This document shows positions 6,574 to 13,263 of a DNA stretch of 13,263 bases, in pieces. This DNA comes from Microbacteriaceae bacterium. Its GTDB lineage: Bacteria > Actinomycetota > Actinomycetes > Actinomycetales > Microbacteriaceae. The notes under the pieces were generated by a model. That model was given only the letters and a program-made list of their open reading frames with translations, made no database searches and had not been told where the DNA came from. The stretch covers positions 1-13,263 of the forward strand of contig JAODAU010000238.1 in the NCBI GenBank assembly GCA_025463615.1. The letters are read 5' to 3'. Both the position numbers and the translations under genes were made by a program. Each line of letters begins with the position of its first letter. Position 1 is the first letter of the stretch.

Positions 6574-7725
6574 TCAGAGGCGGGCGAGGCCCGCCTTGAG
6601 GTCGGCGATGAGGTCGTCTGCGCCCTCGATGCCGACCGAGAGGCGCACGATGTTCTCCGGCACCTCGAGCGCGGTGCCGCGCACCGACGCGTGGGTCATC
6701 TCCGAGGGGTAGCCGATCAGCGACTCGACGCCGCCGAGCGACTCGGCGAGTTGGAACAGCTCCGTCGACTCCGCGAACTTCCTTGCCGCGGCCGGTCCTC
6801 CGGCGAGCGCGAGCGAGATCATGCCGCCGAAGCCGCGCATCTGCCGGGCCGCGATCTCGTGGCCGGGGTGGTCGGCGAGGCCGGGGTAATAGATGCGCTC
6901 GATCGCCGGATGCCCCACCAGCGCCTCCGCGATGGCCTGCGCGTTCTCGGAGTGCTGCCGCATGCGCACGGGGAGCGTCTTGATGCCGCGTACGGTGAGC
7001 CAGGCATCCATCGGACCGGAGACCGGACCGACCGCGAACTGCAGGAAGCGCACCTTGTCGGCCAGCTCGTCGTCGTCGATCACGACGGCGCCGCCGAGCA
7101 CGTCGGAGTGGCCGCCGAGGTACTTGGTGGTGGAGTGCGTCACCACGTCGGCGCCGAGCGCGAGCGGGGTCTGCAGGTACGGCGAGGCGAAGGTGTTGTC
7201 CACCACGACGAGCACGCCGGCGGCGTGGCCGAGCTCAGCGAGCGCCGCGATGTCGGTGATCTTCATGAGCGGGTTGCTCGGCGTCTCGAGCCAGAGCACG
7301 CGGGTCTCGGGCGTGAGGGCGGCGCGCACGGCATCCAGGTCGGTCATCTCGACGGTGTCGAGCGTGACGCCCCACGGCACGAAGACGCGGTTGACGAGGC
7401 GATGGGTGCCGCCGTAGACGTCGTTGCCCATGACCACGTGGTCGCCCGGCTTGAGCACGGCGCGCAGCAGGATGTCCTCCCCCGCCAGCCCCGACGAGAA
7501 GCTGAAGCCGTGCGCCCCGCCCTCGAGCCCGGCGACGAGCGTCTCGAGCGAGGTGCGGGTGGGGTTGCCGCCGCGGGCGTACTCGTAGCCGCCGCGGAAT
7601 CCGCCGATGCCGTCCTGCACGAAGGTGGAGGTCTGGTAGATCGGCGGGATCACCGAGCCGGTGGTCGGATCGAACTCCTGGCCGGTGTGGATGGCGCGGG
7701 TGGCGAAGTCAAGCGGTTCAGGCAC
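6574..7725 (-). CDS. metB: Cystathionine gamma-synthase / gamma-lyase family PLP enzyme
   Basis: 383-residue Cys/Met-metabolism PLP enzyme, the normal length for the family. Seen: YEYAR (47-51) and NPTR (54-57), the SSGLAG phosphate-binding stretch (77-82), LETPSNP (146-152), Asp176 in VVDNTFASPYLQTPL, and the PLP lysine Lys201 in THSTTKYLGGHSD. SLGGVESL (329-336) includes the Glu (334) typical of cystathionine enzymes rather than methionine gamma-lyases. The start is the GTG at 7723-7725, giving VPEPLDFATRAIHTGQ; a longer upstream frame has no family similarity. It follows cystathionine beta-synthase by 37 nt on the same strand. That pairing favours use in reverse transsulfuration (cystathionine to cysteine), although sequence alone does not separate synthase from lyase activity. 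The metB symbol follows usual actinobacterial naming. The ribosome site is weak, only a purine-rich stretch, AGAAAAG. Confidence 0.9.
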   Translation of the reverse strand: MPEPLDFATRAIHTGQEFDPTTGSVIPPIYQTSTFVQDGIGGFRGGYEYARGGNPTRTSLETLVAGLEGGAHGFSFSSGLAGEDILLRAVLKPGDHVVMGNDVYGGTHRLVNRVFVPWGVTLDTVEMTDLDAVRAALTPETRVLWLETPSNPLMKITDIAALAELGHAAGVLVVVDNTFASPYLQTPLALGADVVTHSTTKYLGGHSDVLGGAVVIDDDELADKVRFLQFAVGPVSGPMDAWLTVRGIKTLPVRMRQHSENAQAIAEALVGHPAIERIYYPGLADHPGHEIAARQMRGFGGMISLALAGGPAAARKFAESTELFQLAESLGGVESLIGYPSEMTHASVRGTALEVPENIVRLSVGIEGADDLIADLKAGLARL

Positions 7726-7762
7726 GTGGTTCTTTTCTGTTTCTCGTTGCTCGAAGGAGGCG

Positions 7763-9126
7763 TTACTCGGAGAGGTAGGTGAGCAGGTCCTGCCGCGTGA
7801 GCACCGCGACGGGCTTGCCGTCCTCGGTGACCAGCAGGGCATCCGACCGGCCCAGCGCTGTGCGCGCGGCACTGATCGGCTCATGCACACCGATCAAACC
7901 GAGCGGCGCCCCGATAAATTTCCCGACCGGGTCGGCCATCGACGCCTCGCCCGTGAACACGGCCTCGAGCAGCGAGCGCTCGTCGACGGCGCCGACCACC
8001 TCGCCGATCACCACGGGCGGCTCGGCGGTGAGCACCGGCAGCTGCGAGACGCCGTACTTGCCCATGATCTCGATCGCGTCGCGCACCGTGTCCGACGGGT
8101 GCGCGTGCACCAGGTCGGGGATCGCGCCGGTCTTGCTGCTGATGGCGTCGCCGACCGTCTTCTCGTCCGAGACCTGCGTGAAGCCGTAGGACTGCATCCA
8201 CCGGTCGCTGAAGACCTTGTTGAGGTAGCCGCGGCCGCCGTCGGGCAGCAGCACGACCACGACGGCATCCGCCGGCAGGTCGCGCGCGGCCTTGAGGGCG
8301 GATGCCACGGCCAGCCCGCTCGACCCGCCGACGAGCAGCCCCTCCTCGCGGGCGAGGCGCCGGGTGTACTCGAAGGATTCCGCGTCCGAGGACGCGATGA
8401 TCTCGTCGACGACCGACGGGTCGTAGGCCGCCGGCCAGAAGTCCTCGCCGACGCCCTCGACGAGGTACGGGCGGCCGGTGCCACCGGAGTACACGGAGCC
8501 CTCGGGGTCGGCGCCGATGATGCGCACCGCGCCGTTCGAGACCTCTTTGAGGTACCTGCCGACGCCGCTGATCGTGCCGCCGGTGCCCACGCCCGCCACG
8601 AAGTGGGTGACCCTGCCCTCGGTGTCGCGCCAGATCTCGGGACCGGTGGTCTCGTAGTGGCTGAGCGGCCCGTTCGGGTTGAGTACTGGTTGGGCTTGAA
8701 CGCCCCCGGGATCTCGCGCGCGAGGCGGTCCGAGACGGAGTAGTACGACTCCGGGCTGTCCGGCGCGACCGCGGTCGGCGTCACGACGACCTCGGCGCCG
8801 TAGGCCTTGAGCACGTTGCGCTTCTCCTCGCCCACCTTGTCGGGCAGCACGAAGACGCAGCGGTAGCCGCGCTGCTGGGCCACGAGGGCCAGCCCGATGC
8901 CGGTGTTGCCGGAGGTCGGCTCCACGATGGTGCCGCCCGGCTTCAGCAGCCCGTCGCGCTCGGCCGCATCGATGATGCGGGTCGCGATGCGGTCCTTCGA
9001 GGAGCCACCGGGGTTGAGGTACTCGACCTTGACGAGGATGGTGGCGGCGACGCCATCCGTCACTTTGTTGAGCCTGACGAGGGGCGTGTCACCCACGAGA
9101 TCGATGACGCTGTTGGCGTACTTCAT
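7763..9126 (-). pseudogene. cbs: Cystathionine beta-synthase, disrupted by a 1-base frameshift
   Basis: PLP enzyme condensing serine and homocysteine to cystathionine. From ATG 9126 the frame reads NPGGSSKDR with PLP-binding Lys44, EPTSGNTGIG (69-78) and KPNQYS (144-149). Family similarity then moves to the next frame with NPNGPLSHYETTGPEIW, GVGTGGTISG, and a C-terminal Bateman pair of CBS domains (about 336-454) down to the TAA at 7763. One base is missing between 8680 and 8681: Gln-Tyr-Ser should be followed by Asn-Pro-Asn, but the codons read TCA ACC CGA. Restoring one base gives a 454-residue protein, the length of mycobacterial-type CBS. As written, translation would leave the family frame after residue 149 and stop at 8008 after 372 residues, losing half the catalytic domain and both CBS domains. 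It lies between the CPBP gene and metB. The defect may be a sequencing error or a real mutation. Confidence 0.88.
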
Positions 9127-9158
9127 GGTGCCCCAGCCTACCGGCGGCGCCTGCGACG

Positions 9159-9953
9159 TTACGGGGTGGAGCGTCGCGCCCGCCGGGCGTCGAGGATGAG
9201 CAGCAGGACGACCAGCGGAATCGACAGCACCAGCGCCGCCTGGATGAGGATGCCGCCCACCTGGCCGAGCGGAGACGCCACCCCCGACGCCGTCGCGCCC
9301 AGGATCGACAGGTTGTAGATCGCGTGGAGCGCGATCGGCACGAGCAGGTTCCCGGAGGCGCGGCGCACGAGGTAGAGCGCGCTCCCGAGGAAGAGCGCCG
9401 ACAGGGTCTGGGTGATGACCTCCGACAGCCCGATGCCCGAGAACACGTTGTCGAGGTGGATGGCGGCGAAGAGAACCGTGCTCGCGACGAACGCCGCCCA
9501 CTCCGGCCACCCCGACCCGCGGAAGCCCGTCAGCAGGATGCCGCGGAAGGTGAGCTCCTCGGAGGCCGCCGCCGCGAGCACGAACACGATCGTCGCGAGC
9601 AGGTACGCGGGATCATCCTGCGCGTGACTCTGGAACCGGTCGACGGCCAGCAGTAGGAGCGGTCCCAGCAGCAGCGCGGCGGGGAACGCCAGCCAGCGCC
9701 GGGAGGTGCGCCTCGCCTCGAAGAGCACCGGACGCCACCATCCGAGCGCCACCATGAGGATGACGGCCGCGACCAGGCAGATTCCGATCGGCCCCACAAC
9801 CCGGCCGAGCGTCGCCGAGGTCGCGCCGAGGGGCTCGCGTGTCAGCGAGGGGACGAAGCTGAAGACGACGATCTGGAAGACCACGAAGAACGCGACGCCG
9901 ATCCACCACCGCGGGCGGAAGCGGGCGTGCGGGGTGGGAACGAGCAAAGACAT
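9159..9953 (-). CDS. CPBP family intramembrane metalloprotease
   Basis: 264-residue polytopic membrane protein of the CPBP (CAAX protease / bacteriocin-processing, Abi) family. The metal-site motifs are all present: EELTFR (Glu132, Glu133, Arg137), FAAIH (His166) and HAIYN (His210, Asn214). About seven to eight hydrophobic segments span residues 17-253. I chose the ATG at 9951-9953 because a perfect GGAGGT lies 7 nt upstream (9961-9966); the ATG 12 codons earlier has no such site and adds a non-hydrophobic leader. It is the first gene of a same-strand run with cystathionine beta-synthase (32-nt gap) and metB. No functional link between a CPBP protease and transsulfuration is known to me, so co-transcription may be incidental. 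The substrate is unknown. A candidate promoter, dyad and leader hairpin precede it. Confidence 0.9.
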   Translation of the reverse strand: MSLLVPTPHARFRPRWWIGVAFFVVFQIVVFSFVPSLTREPLGATSATLGRVVGPIGICLVAAVILMVALGWWRPVLFEARRTSRRWLAFPAALLLGPLLLLAVDRFQSHAQDDPAYLLATIVFVLAAAASEELTFRGILLTGFRGSGWPEWAAFVASTVLFAAIHLDNVFSGIGLSEVITQTLSALFLGSALYLVRRASGNLLVPIALHAIYNLSILGATASGVASPLGQVGGILIQAALVLSIPLVVLLLILDARRARRSTP

Positions 9954-9960
9954 GGGGGGG

Positions 9961-9966
9961 ACCTCC
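9961..9966 (-). promoter_or_regulatory. Strong ribosome binding site deciding the CPBP start
   Basis: Minus-strand GGAGGT followed by seven C residues and then the ATG at 9953. This perfect Shine-Dalgarno, at ideal spacing, is the reason the shorter start was chosen over the upstream in-frame ATG at 9989. Confidence 0.8.
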
Positions 9967-9983
9967 GTCGGCCAGGATCGGGA

Positions 9984-10005
9984 CATCACCCGGTCGGCGG
10001 TGATG
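9984..10005 (-). promoter_or_regulatory. Leader hairpin upstream of the CPBP gene
   Basis: CATCACC (9984-9990) and GGTGATG (9999-10005) form a perfect 7-bp stem with an 8-nt loop, 17 nt upstream of the GGAGGT ribosome site and inside the predicted 5' untranslated region. It could modulate translation, or act as a weak terminator for the exporter gene upstream. There is no U-tract. Confidence 0.4.
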
Positions 10006-10027
10006 GTTACGTGACCATCCGATCTTA
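10002..10027 (-). promoter_or_regulatory. Candidate -10 box and 18-bp operator-like dyad
   Basis: On the minus strand TAAGAT (10027 to 10022) fits a -10 box. The predicted start near 10015 lies inside an 18-bp dyad at 10002-10019, GATGGT-TACGTG-ACCATC, that is symmetric except for one pair. A dyad over the transcription start of the CPBP-cbs-metB run is the usual place for a repressor site. No -35 element is clear and no regulator gene is in the window, so this is a candidate only. Confidence 0.4.
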
Positions 10028-10032
10028 GCGGC

Positions 10033-10053
10033 AGATCTCGACGAGCCCGATCC
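10033..10053. repeat. Dispersed copy of one arm of the 6308-6387 repeat
   Basis: Matches the reverse complement of 6315-6335 at 20 of 21 positions (one T/C difference in the middle). It lies 3 nt after the stop of the ABC exporter gene on the minus strand. The opposite arm is not present here, apart from a short GATCT/AGATC pairing (10021-10025 with 10033-10037), so this copy is a half unit. Confidence 0.65.
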
Positions 10054-10056
10054 CGG

Positions 10057-11928
10057 TCAGTGCTGCGTGACCTGCTCGGCGTAGAGGCGCGCGTAGACGC
10101 CCTCCTGCTCGATGAGCTGGTCGTGGGTGCCGCGCTCGACGATGCGGCCCGCCTCGACCACGAAGATCACGTCGGCCGCGACGATGGTCGAGAGCCGGTG
10201 CGCGATCGCGATGGTGGTGCGCCCGCGGGATGCCTCGTCCAGGGCCCGCTGCACCACCCGCTCCGAGATCGAGTCGAGCGCGCTCGTGGCCTCGTCGAGG
10301 ATGAGCACGGCCGGGTCCTTGAGCAGCACCCGCGCGATGGCGATGCGCTGCTTCTCGCCGCCGGAGAGCCGGTAGCCGCGCTCGCCCACGATCGTGTCGA
10401 AGCGGTCCGGGAAGCTGTCGATGGTGTCGTAGATGTTGGCGGCGCGGGTGGCGGTCTCGAGCTCGGCATCCGTGGCATCCGGCTTGGCGTAGCGCAGGTT
10501 CTCGGCGATGGTGGCGTGGAACAGGTAGGTCTCCTGGCTCACGACGCCGATGTTGGCCACGAGCGACTCCTGCTCGAGGTTGCGCACGTCGTCGCCGGCG
10601 AACAGGATGCGGCCGGCGCTCACGTCGTGGAAGCGCGGCACCAGGTACGAGATCGTGGTCTTGCCCGCGCCCGACGGCCCGACGAAGGCCGCGAACTGCC
10701 CGGGCTCGATGTCGAAGCTGAGCCCCTTGAGGGTCGGCGGAGTCGCCGCGCCCGAGTCGGGGTAGGCGAACACCACGTCGTCGAACTCGATGCGGCCGAG
10801 CTGGGCGCGATCCACCGGGTGGGCGTTCGGCCGGTCGGCGATGGCCGGCTTGAGGTCGAAGTACTCGAAGATGCGGGCGAACAGCGCCTGCGAGGTCTGC
10901 AGGTCGAGGGCCACGCGCATCAGCCCGAGCAGCGGCCACATGAGGCGGGCCTGCACCGTGGTGAAGGCGACGATCGTGCCGGCGGTGACCCCGGCATCCC
11001 CGCCCAGGATCAGCCAGGCCGCGCAGATGTAGATGACCGCCGGGATGATGGCCAGGAAGATCTGCACCATCGCGAAGAACCACTGCCCGCTCATCTGCTC
11101 GCGCACCTGCAGGCCGATCTGGTTCTGGTTCTCCTTCTGGTAGCGCCCGATCTCGGCGCCCTGCTGATTGAAGCTCTTGGCGAGCAGGATGCCGGAGACC
11201 GACAGCGTCTCCTGCGTGATCGCCGTCATGTCGCTCAGCGACTCCTGCGTCTTCGTGGCGATCTTGGCGCGCACCCGGCCGACCCGGCGCTGGGCGAGCA
11301 CGAGCAGCGGCATCAGGATGATGGCCACCACCGTCAGCTGCCAGGAGAGCACGAGCATCGACACGAAGGCCGCGATCACGGTCACGGTGTTGCCGAGCAC
11401 GCTCGAGACGGTGTTGGTGAGCACGTTGGCCACGCCGCCGACGTCGTTCTGCAGGCGCGATTGGATGATGCCGGTCTTGGTCCTGGTGAAGAACGCGAGC
11501 TCCATGCGCTGCAGGTGGGTGAACAGCGAGACGCGCATCGCGCCCATCACCTTGTTGCCGACCGTGGCGGTGAGGTAGGTCTGCCAGACGCCGAGCGCCG
11601 CGGATGCCACATAGAGCAGCACCATGATGAGCACGATCTCGAGCAGCACCGGGAAGTTGGGGTGACCCCCCTTGGGGAAGAGCCCGAAGTCGAAGGCCCG
11701 CTTGGTGAGCAGCGGCGGCAACACGCTGAGGCCGGCGCCGATGATCACGAGCACGGCCGTGGTGATCAGGGCGACGCGGTACGGGATGAACAGCCGCGCG
11801 ATGCGGCGCAGCAGGTCGGGGATCTTGGGGGCCTCGGCGTTGGCGGCCTTCTGGGCATCCGTGTCCCCGGCGCTGATGCGACCGCCACGACGGCCACCGC
11901 CCATTCCACCGCCACGCATTCCGCTCAC
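10057..11928 (-). CDS. ABC exporter with fused membrane and ATPase domains
   Basis: 623-residue half-transporter of the MsbA/Sav1866 (type IV) fold, acting as a dimer in the cytoplasmic membrane. The N-terminal tail (1-19) is almost only Met, Gly, Arg and Ser. The transmembrane domain (about 45-345) has six membrane segments. The ATPase domain (about 378-620) has Walker A GPSGAGKTT (417-425), Q-loop Gln465 in VVSQETYLF, signature LSGGEKQR (521-528), Walker B VLILDEAT (541-548) and switch His577. All catalytic residues are intact. It starts at GTG 11926-11928. AGGGTGA just upstream can serve as ribosome site, but TAGGGT in the same place is 6 nt from the GTG and could instead be a leaderless -10 box. 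It stands alone on its strand, after the sugar-importer terminator. A multidrug or lipid exporter is the usual role; the substrate cannot be told. Confidence 0.93.
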   Translation of the reverse strand: MSGMRGGGMGGGRRGGRISAGDTDAQKAANAEAPKIPDLLRRIARLFIPYRVALITTAVLVIIGAGLSVLPPLLTKRAFDFGLFPKGGHPNFPVLLEIVLIMVLLYVASAALGVWQTYLTATVGNKVMGAMRVSLFTHLQRMELAFFTRTKTGIIQSRLQNDVGGVANVLTNTVSSVLGNTVTVIAAFVSMLVLSWQLTVVAIILMPLLVLAQRRVGRVRAKIATKTQESLSDMTAITQETLSVSGILLAKSFNQQGAEIGRYQKENQNQIGLQVREQMSGQWFFAMVQIFLAIIPAVIYICAAWLILGGDAGVTAGTIVAFTTVQARLMWPLLGLMRVALDLQTSQALFARIFEYFDLKPAIADRPNAHPVDRAQLGRIEFDDVVFAYPDSGAATPPTLKGLSFDIEPGQFAAFVGPSGAGKTTISYLVPRFHDVSAGRILFAGDDVRNLEQESLVANIGVVSQETYLFHATIAENLRYAKPDATDAELETATRAANIYDTIDSFPDRFDTIVGERGYRLSGGEKQRIAIARVLLKDPAVLILDEATSALDSISERVVQRALDEASRGRTTIAIAHRLSTIVAADVIFVVEAGRIVERGTHDQLIEQEGVYARLYAEQVTQH

Positions 11929-11956
11929 CGGATCACCCTACGTCGGGCGGATGACA

Positions 11957-11996
11957 CGTCCCCCGCGATTCGCGCTGGGCGCAATCGCGGGGGACG
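11957..11996 (-). terminator. Strong hairpin terminator of the sugar ABC operon
   Basis: Perfect 14-bp arms 11957-11970 and 11983-11996 (CGTCCCCCGCGATT and its complement), extended inside by GCGC/GCGC around a TGG loop with one bulged base. It lies 5 nt beyond the TAG of the last permease gene on the minus strand and before the exporter gene, so it should insulate the two units. As is common in actinobacteria, no U-tract follows. Confidence 0.82.
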
Positions 11997-12001
11997 GTCG
12001 T

Positions 12002-12979
12002 CTACCCCTTCGTGGAGCCCGCGAGCAGGCCGCGCACGAAGAACCGCTGCAGCGCGAAGAACACGATGAGCGGCACGAGGATCGAGATGAAGGCGCCCGC
12101 GGTGAGCAGGTTCCAGTCCTCGCCGCGCGCGCCCGTGATCTCGGCCAGCAGCTTCGTCATCGGCGCCACCTCACCGTCGGCGAACACCAGCGCGACCAGC
12201 AGGTCGTTCCACACCCAGAGGAACTGGAAGATGGCGAACGACGCGATGGCCGGCAGGGTGAGCGGGAGCACGATCCTGAAGAAGATCTGCCCGTGCCCCG
12301 CGCCATCCACCCGCGCCGCCTCGATCAGCTCCCGGGGGATCTCGGCGATGAAGTTGTGCAGCAGGAAGATCGCCAGCGGCAGGGCGAAGATCGTATGCGC
12401 GATCCAGACCTGCGTGTACGACCCGCTCGCGTTCAACCCCTGGAAGATCTCCACGCCACCGATGTTCAGCCCGCGCGAGAACAGGCTGAGCAGGGGCACC
12501 AGCGCCATCTGCAGCGGCACGATCTGCAGGGCGAAGACGCCGATGAACATCCAGTTCTTGCCGCGGAAGTCGATCCACGCGAAGCCGTACGCGGCGAGCG
12601 CCGCGATCGTCAGCGGGAAGACCGTCGCAGGCAGGGTGATGGCGATCGAGTTGATGAACGCCTGCCCGAGGTTCAGCTGGCTGTTGCCCGCCTTCAGAAC
12701 CGTCGTGTAGTTGTCCAGCGTGACGCCCGGGTTCGCGAAGAAGGTCCACCATCCGGTCGTGTTGATCAGCGCGGCCGGCCGGATCGAGGAGACGAACAGG
12801 CCGAACGTGGGGATCGTCCACAGCACCGCTATCACGAGCGCTGCGATGGTCGCACCGCGACTGGTGAGCCGCCTCTTGGTGCGCTTGGTGATGCTGCGTT
12901 CGCCCTCGCGTTCGCCGGCCCTGAGCTGGCGCTCGGTCGACGAGTCGATCGGAAGGTCGATCGGGGTGACGGCGCTCAT
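12002..12979 (-). CDS. Carbohydrate ABC importer permease, MalG/AglG-like
   Basis: 325-residue inner-membrane permease of the binding-protein-dependent sugar importers (CUT1 class). About six hydrophobic segments are visible (roughly 43-65, 108-132, 143-166, 191-210, 240-262, 294-315). The EAA loop that contacts the ATPase is intact: IPRELIEAARVDGA (214-227), then IVLPLTLPA (236-244). The C-terminus LQRFFVRGLLAGSTKG and the long periplasmic loop (66-107) resemble alpha-glucoside permeases of the AglG/GgtD type more than MalG, which is a family impression, not a proof of substrate. The start ATG at 12977-12979 is chosen for its AGGGAGA ribosome site and its ATGA overlap with the upstream permease stop; longer in-frame starts lie inside that gene. 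It is the last gene of its operon, followed by a strong terminator. The ATPase is not encoded here and may be shared or distant. Confidence 0.92.
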   Translation of the reverse strand: MSAVTPIDLPIDSSTERQLRAGEREGERSITKRTKRRLTSRGATIAALVIAVLWTIPTFGLFVSSIRPAALINTTGWWTFFANPGVTLDNYTTVLKAGNSQLNLGQAFINSIAITLPATVFPLTIAALAAYGFAWIDFRGKNWMFIGVFALQIVPLQMALVPLLSLFSRGLNIGGVEIFQGLNASGSYTQVWIAHTIFALPLAIFLLHNFIAEIPRELIEAARVDGAGHGQIFFRIVLPLTLPAIASFAIFQFLWVWNDLLVALVFADGEVAPMTKLLAEITGARGEDWNLLTAGAFISILVPLIVFFALQRFFVRGLLAGSTKG

Positions 12980-13263
12980 CGGATCTCCCTCTGCTTCTGG
13001 ATCTGTCGTGCGTTGTAGATGACGATCGGCAGCACCAGGATGAACAGCACGACGGCGAATGCCGCCGACCTGCCCACCTCGAAGCCTTTCCACTGCGTAT
13101 ACATCTCGTTCGCGATCACGCTCGTGTCGTTCGCGCCGGCCGTCATCGTTCGCACGATGTCGAACACCTTCAGCGACGCGATCGAGATCGTGGTCAGAAC
13201 GACGACGAGCGAGCTGCGGATGCCGGTAACGATCACGTTCCAGAACCGCTGCAACGCGTTCGT
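12976..13263 (-). CDS. Carbohydrate ABC importer permease, MalF/AglF-like, C-terminal part
   Basis: The last 95 residues of a sugar-importer permease; the start lies beyond the right edge, and a full family member is about 300 residues. The visible part begins just after the EAA loop and contains two hydrophobic segments (about 15-34 and 67-83 of the visible part), with the block LKVFDIVRTMTAGANDTSVIANEMY split over the periplasmic loop, which resembles AglF-type alpha-glucoside permeases. (That block is at 13115-13189.) The C-terminal tail is basic (NARQIQKQREIR). An ATG or TTG inside this fragment would not give a complete permease, so I treat it as edge-truncated and not broken. Its TGA overlaps the next permease's ATG. 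The two should form the heterodimeric channel; the sugar-binding protein gene is expected upstream. Confidence 0.88.
   Translation of the reverse strand, partial: TNALQRFWNVIVTGIRSSLVVVLTTISIASLKVFDIVRTMTAGANDTSVIANEMYTQWKGFEVGRSAAFAVVLFILVLPIVIYNARQIQKQREIR

Noticed and set aside
7726..7762. A SAM or other sulfur riboswitch before metB
   Set aside because: Only 37 nt separate the two genes, too short for any known sulfur-responsive riboswitch, and no paired structure is visible.
10060..12069. A 669-codon open frame on the plus strand opposite the ABC exporter
   Set aside because: Low-complexity His/Asp/Arg/Leu-rich translation. The minus strand here encodes a complete exporter with every ATPase motif.

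Overview
The window is chromosomal DNA of a high-GC actinobacterium, most likely a member of the Microbacteriaceae (Leifsonia/Microbacterium-like). The evidence is very high GC, GTG starts, tight stop/start overlaps, hairpin terminators without U-tracts, and a striking excess of the hexamer GGATGC over GGACGC. I see no rRNA, tRNA, CRISPR array, phage genes, transposase or plasmid functions. It reads as ordinary metabolic and transport chromosome.

Layout. (1) 1-2818, minus strand: a coupled pair for cell-envelope glycosylation, a GT2 polyprenyl-phosphate sugar synthase fused to a GtrA membrane domain, followed by a GT-C (family 39, YkcB-like) membrane glycosyltransferase that runs off the left edge. 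(2) 2904-2971: three copies of a 20-bp intergenic repeat. (3) 2975-3334, minus: a small PRC-barrel-like protein. (4) 3443-6298, plus: a three-gene overlapping operon with a secreted LolA-fold protein, an ABC ATPase and an ABC-2 permease. (5) 6299-6573: a gap between convergent genes that holds three hairpins and a 14-bp tandem repeat. (6) 6574-9953, minus: CPBP-family membrane protease, then cystathionine beta-synthase, then cystathionine gamma-synthase/lyase. The beta-synthase gene carries a one-base frameshift. (7) 9954-10056: regulatory gap with a candidate promoter, an 18-bp dyad and a repeat copy. (8) 10057-11928, minus: a fused ABC exporter. (9) 11957-11996: strong terminator hairpin. 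(10) 12002-13263, minus: the 3' end of an alpha-glucoside-type sugar ABC importer operon (two inner-membrane permeases, the first cut by the right edge).

How the genes work together. The GT2-GtrA protein should make a lipid-linked sugar on the cytoplasmic face, and the GT39 protein should use such a donor on the outer face. The LolA-like protein and the ABC ATPase/permease probably form one envelope export or lipoprotein-related unit. Cystathionine beta-synthase and the PLP gamma-enzyme together make a transsulfuration module (homocysteine, cystathionine, cysteine), if the frameshift is not real. The two terminal permeases form the channel of a carbohydrate importer whose binding protein would be expected beyond the right edge.

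Nothing here is a clearly new biological system. The items most worth a second look are the broken beta-synthase gene, the intergenic repeats that sit just after stop codons, the dyad over the predicted start of the CPBP-cbs-metB transcript, and the GGATGC bias. All counts and structures were found by eye.
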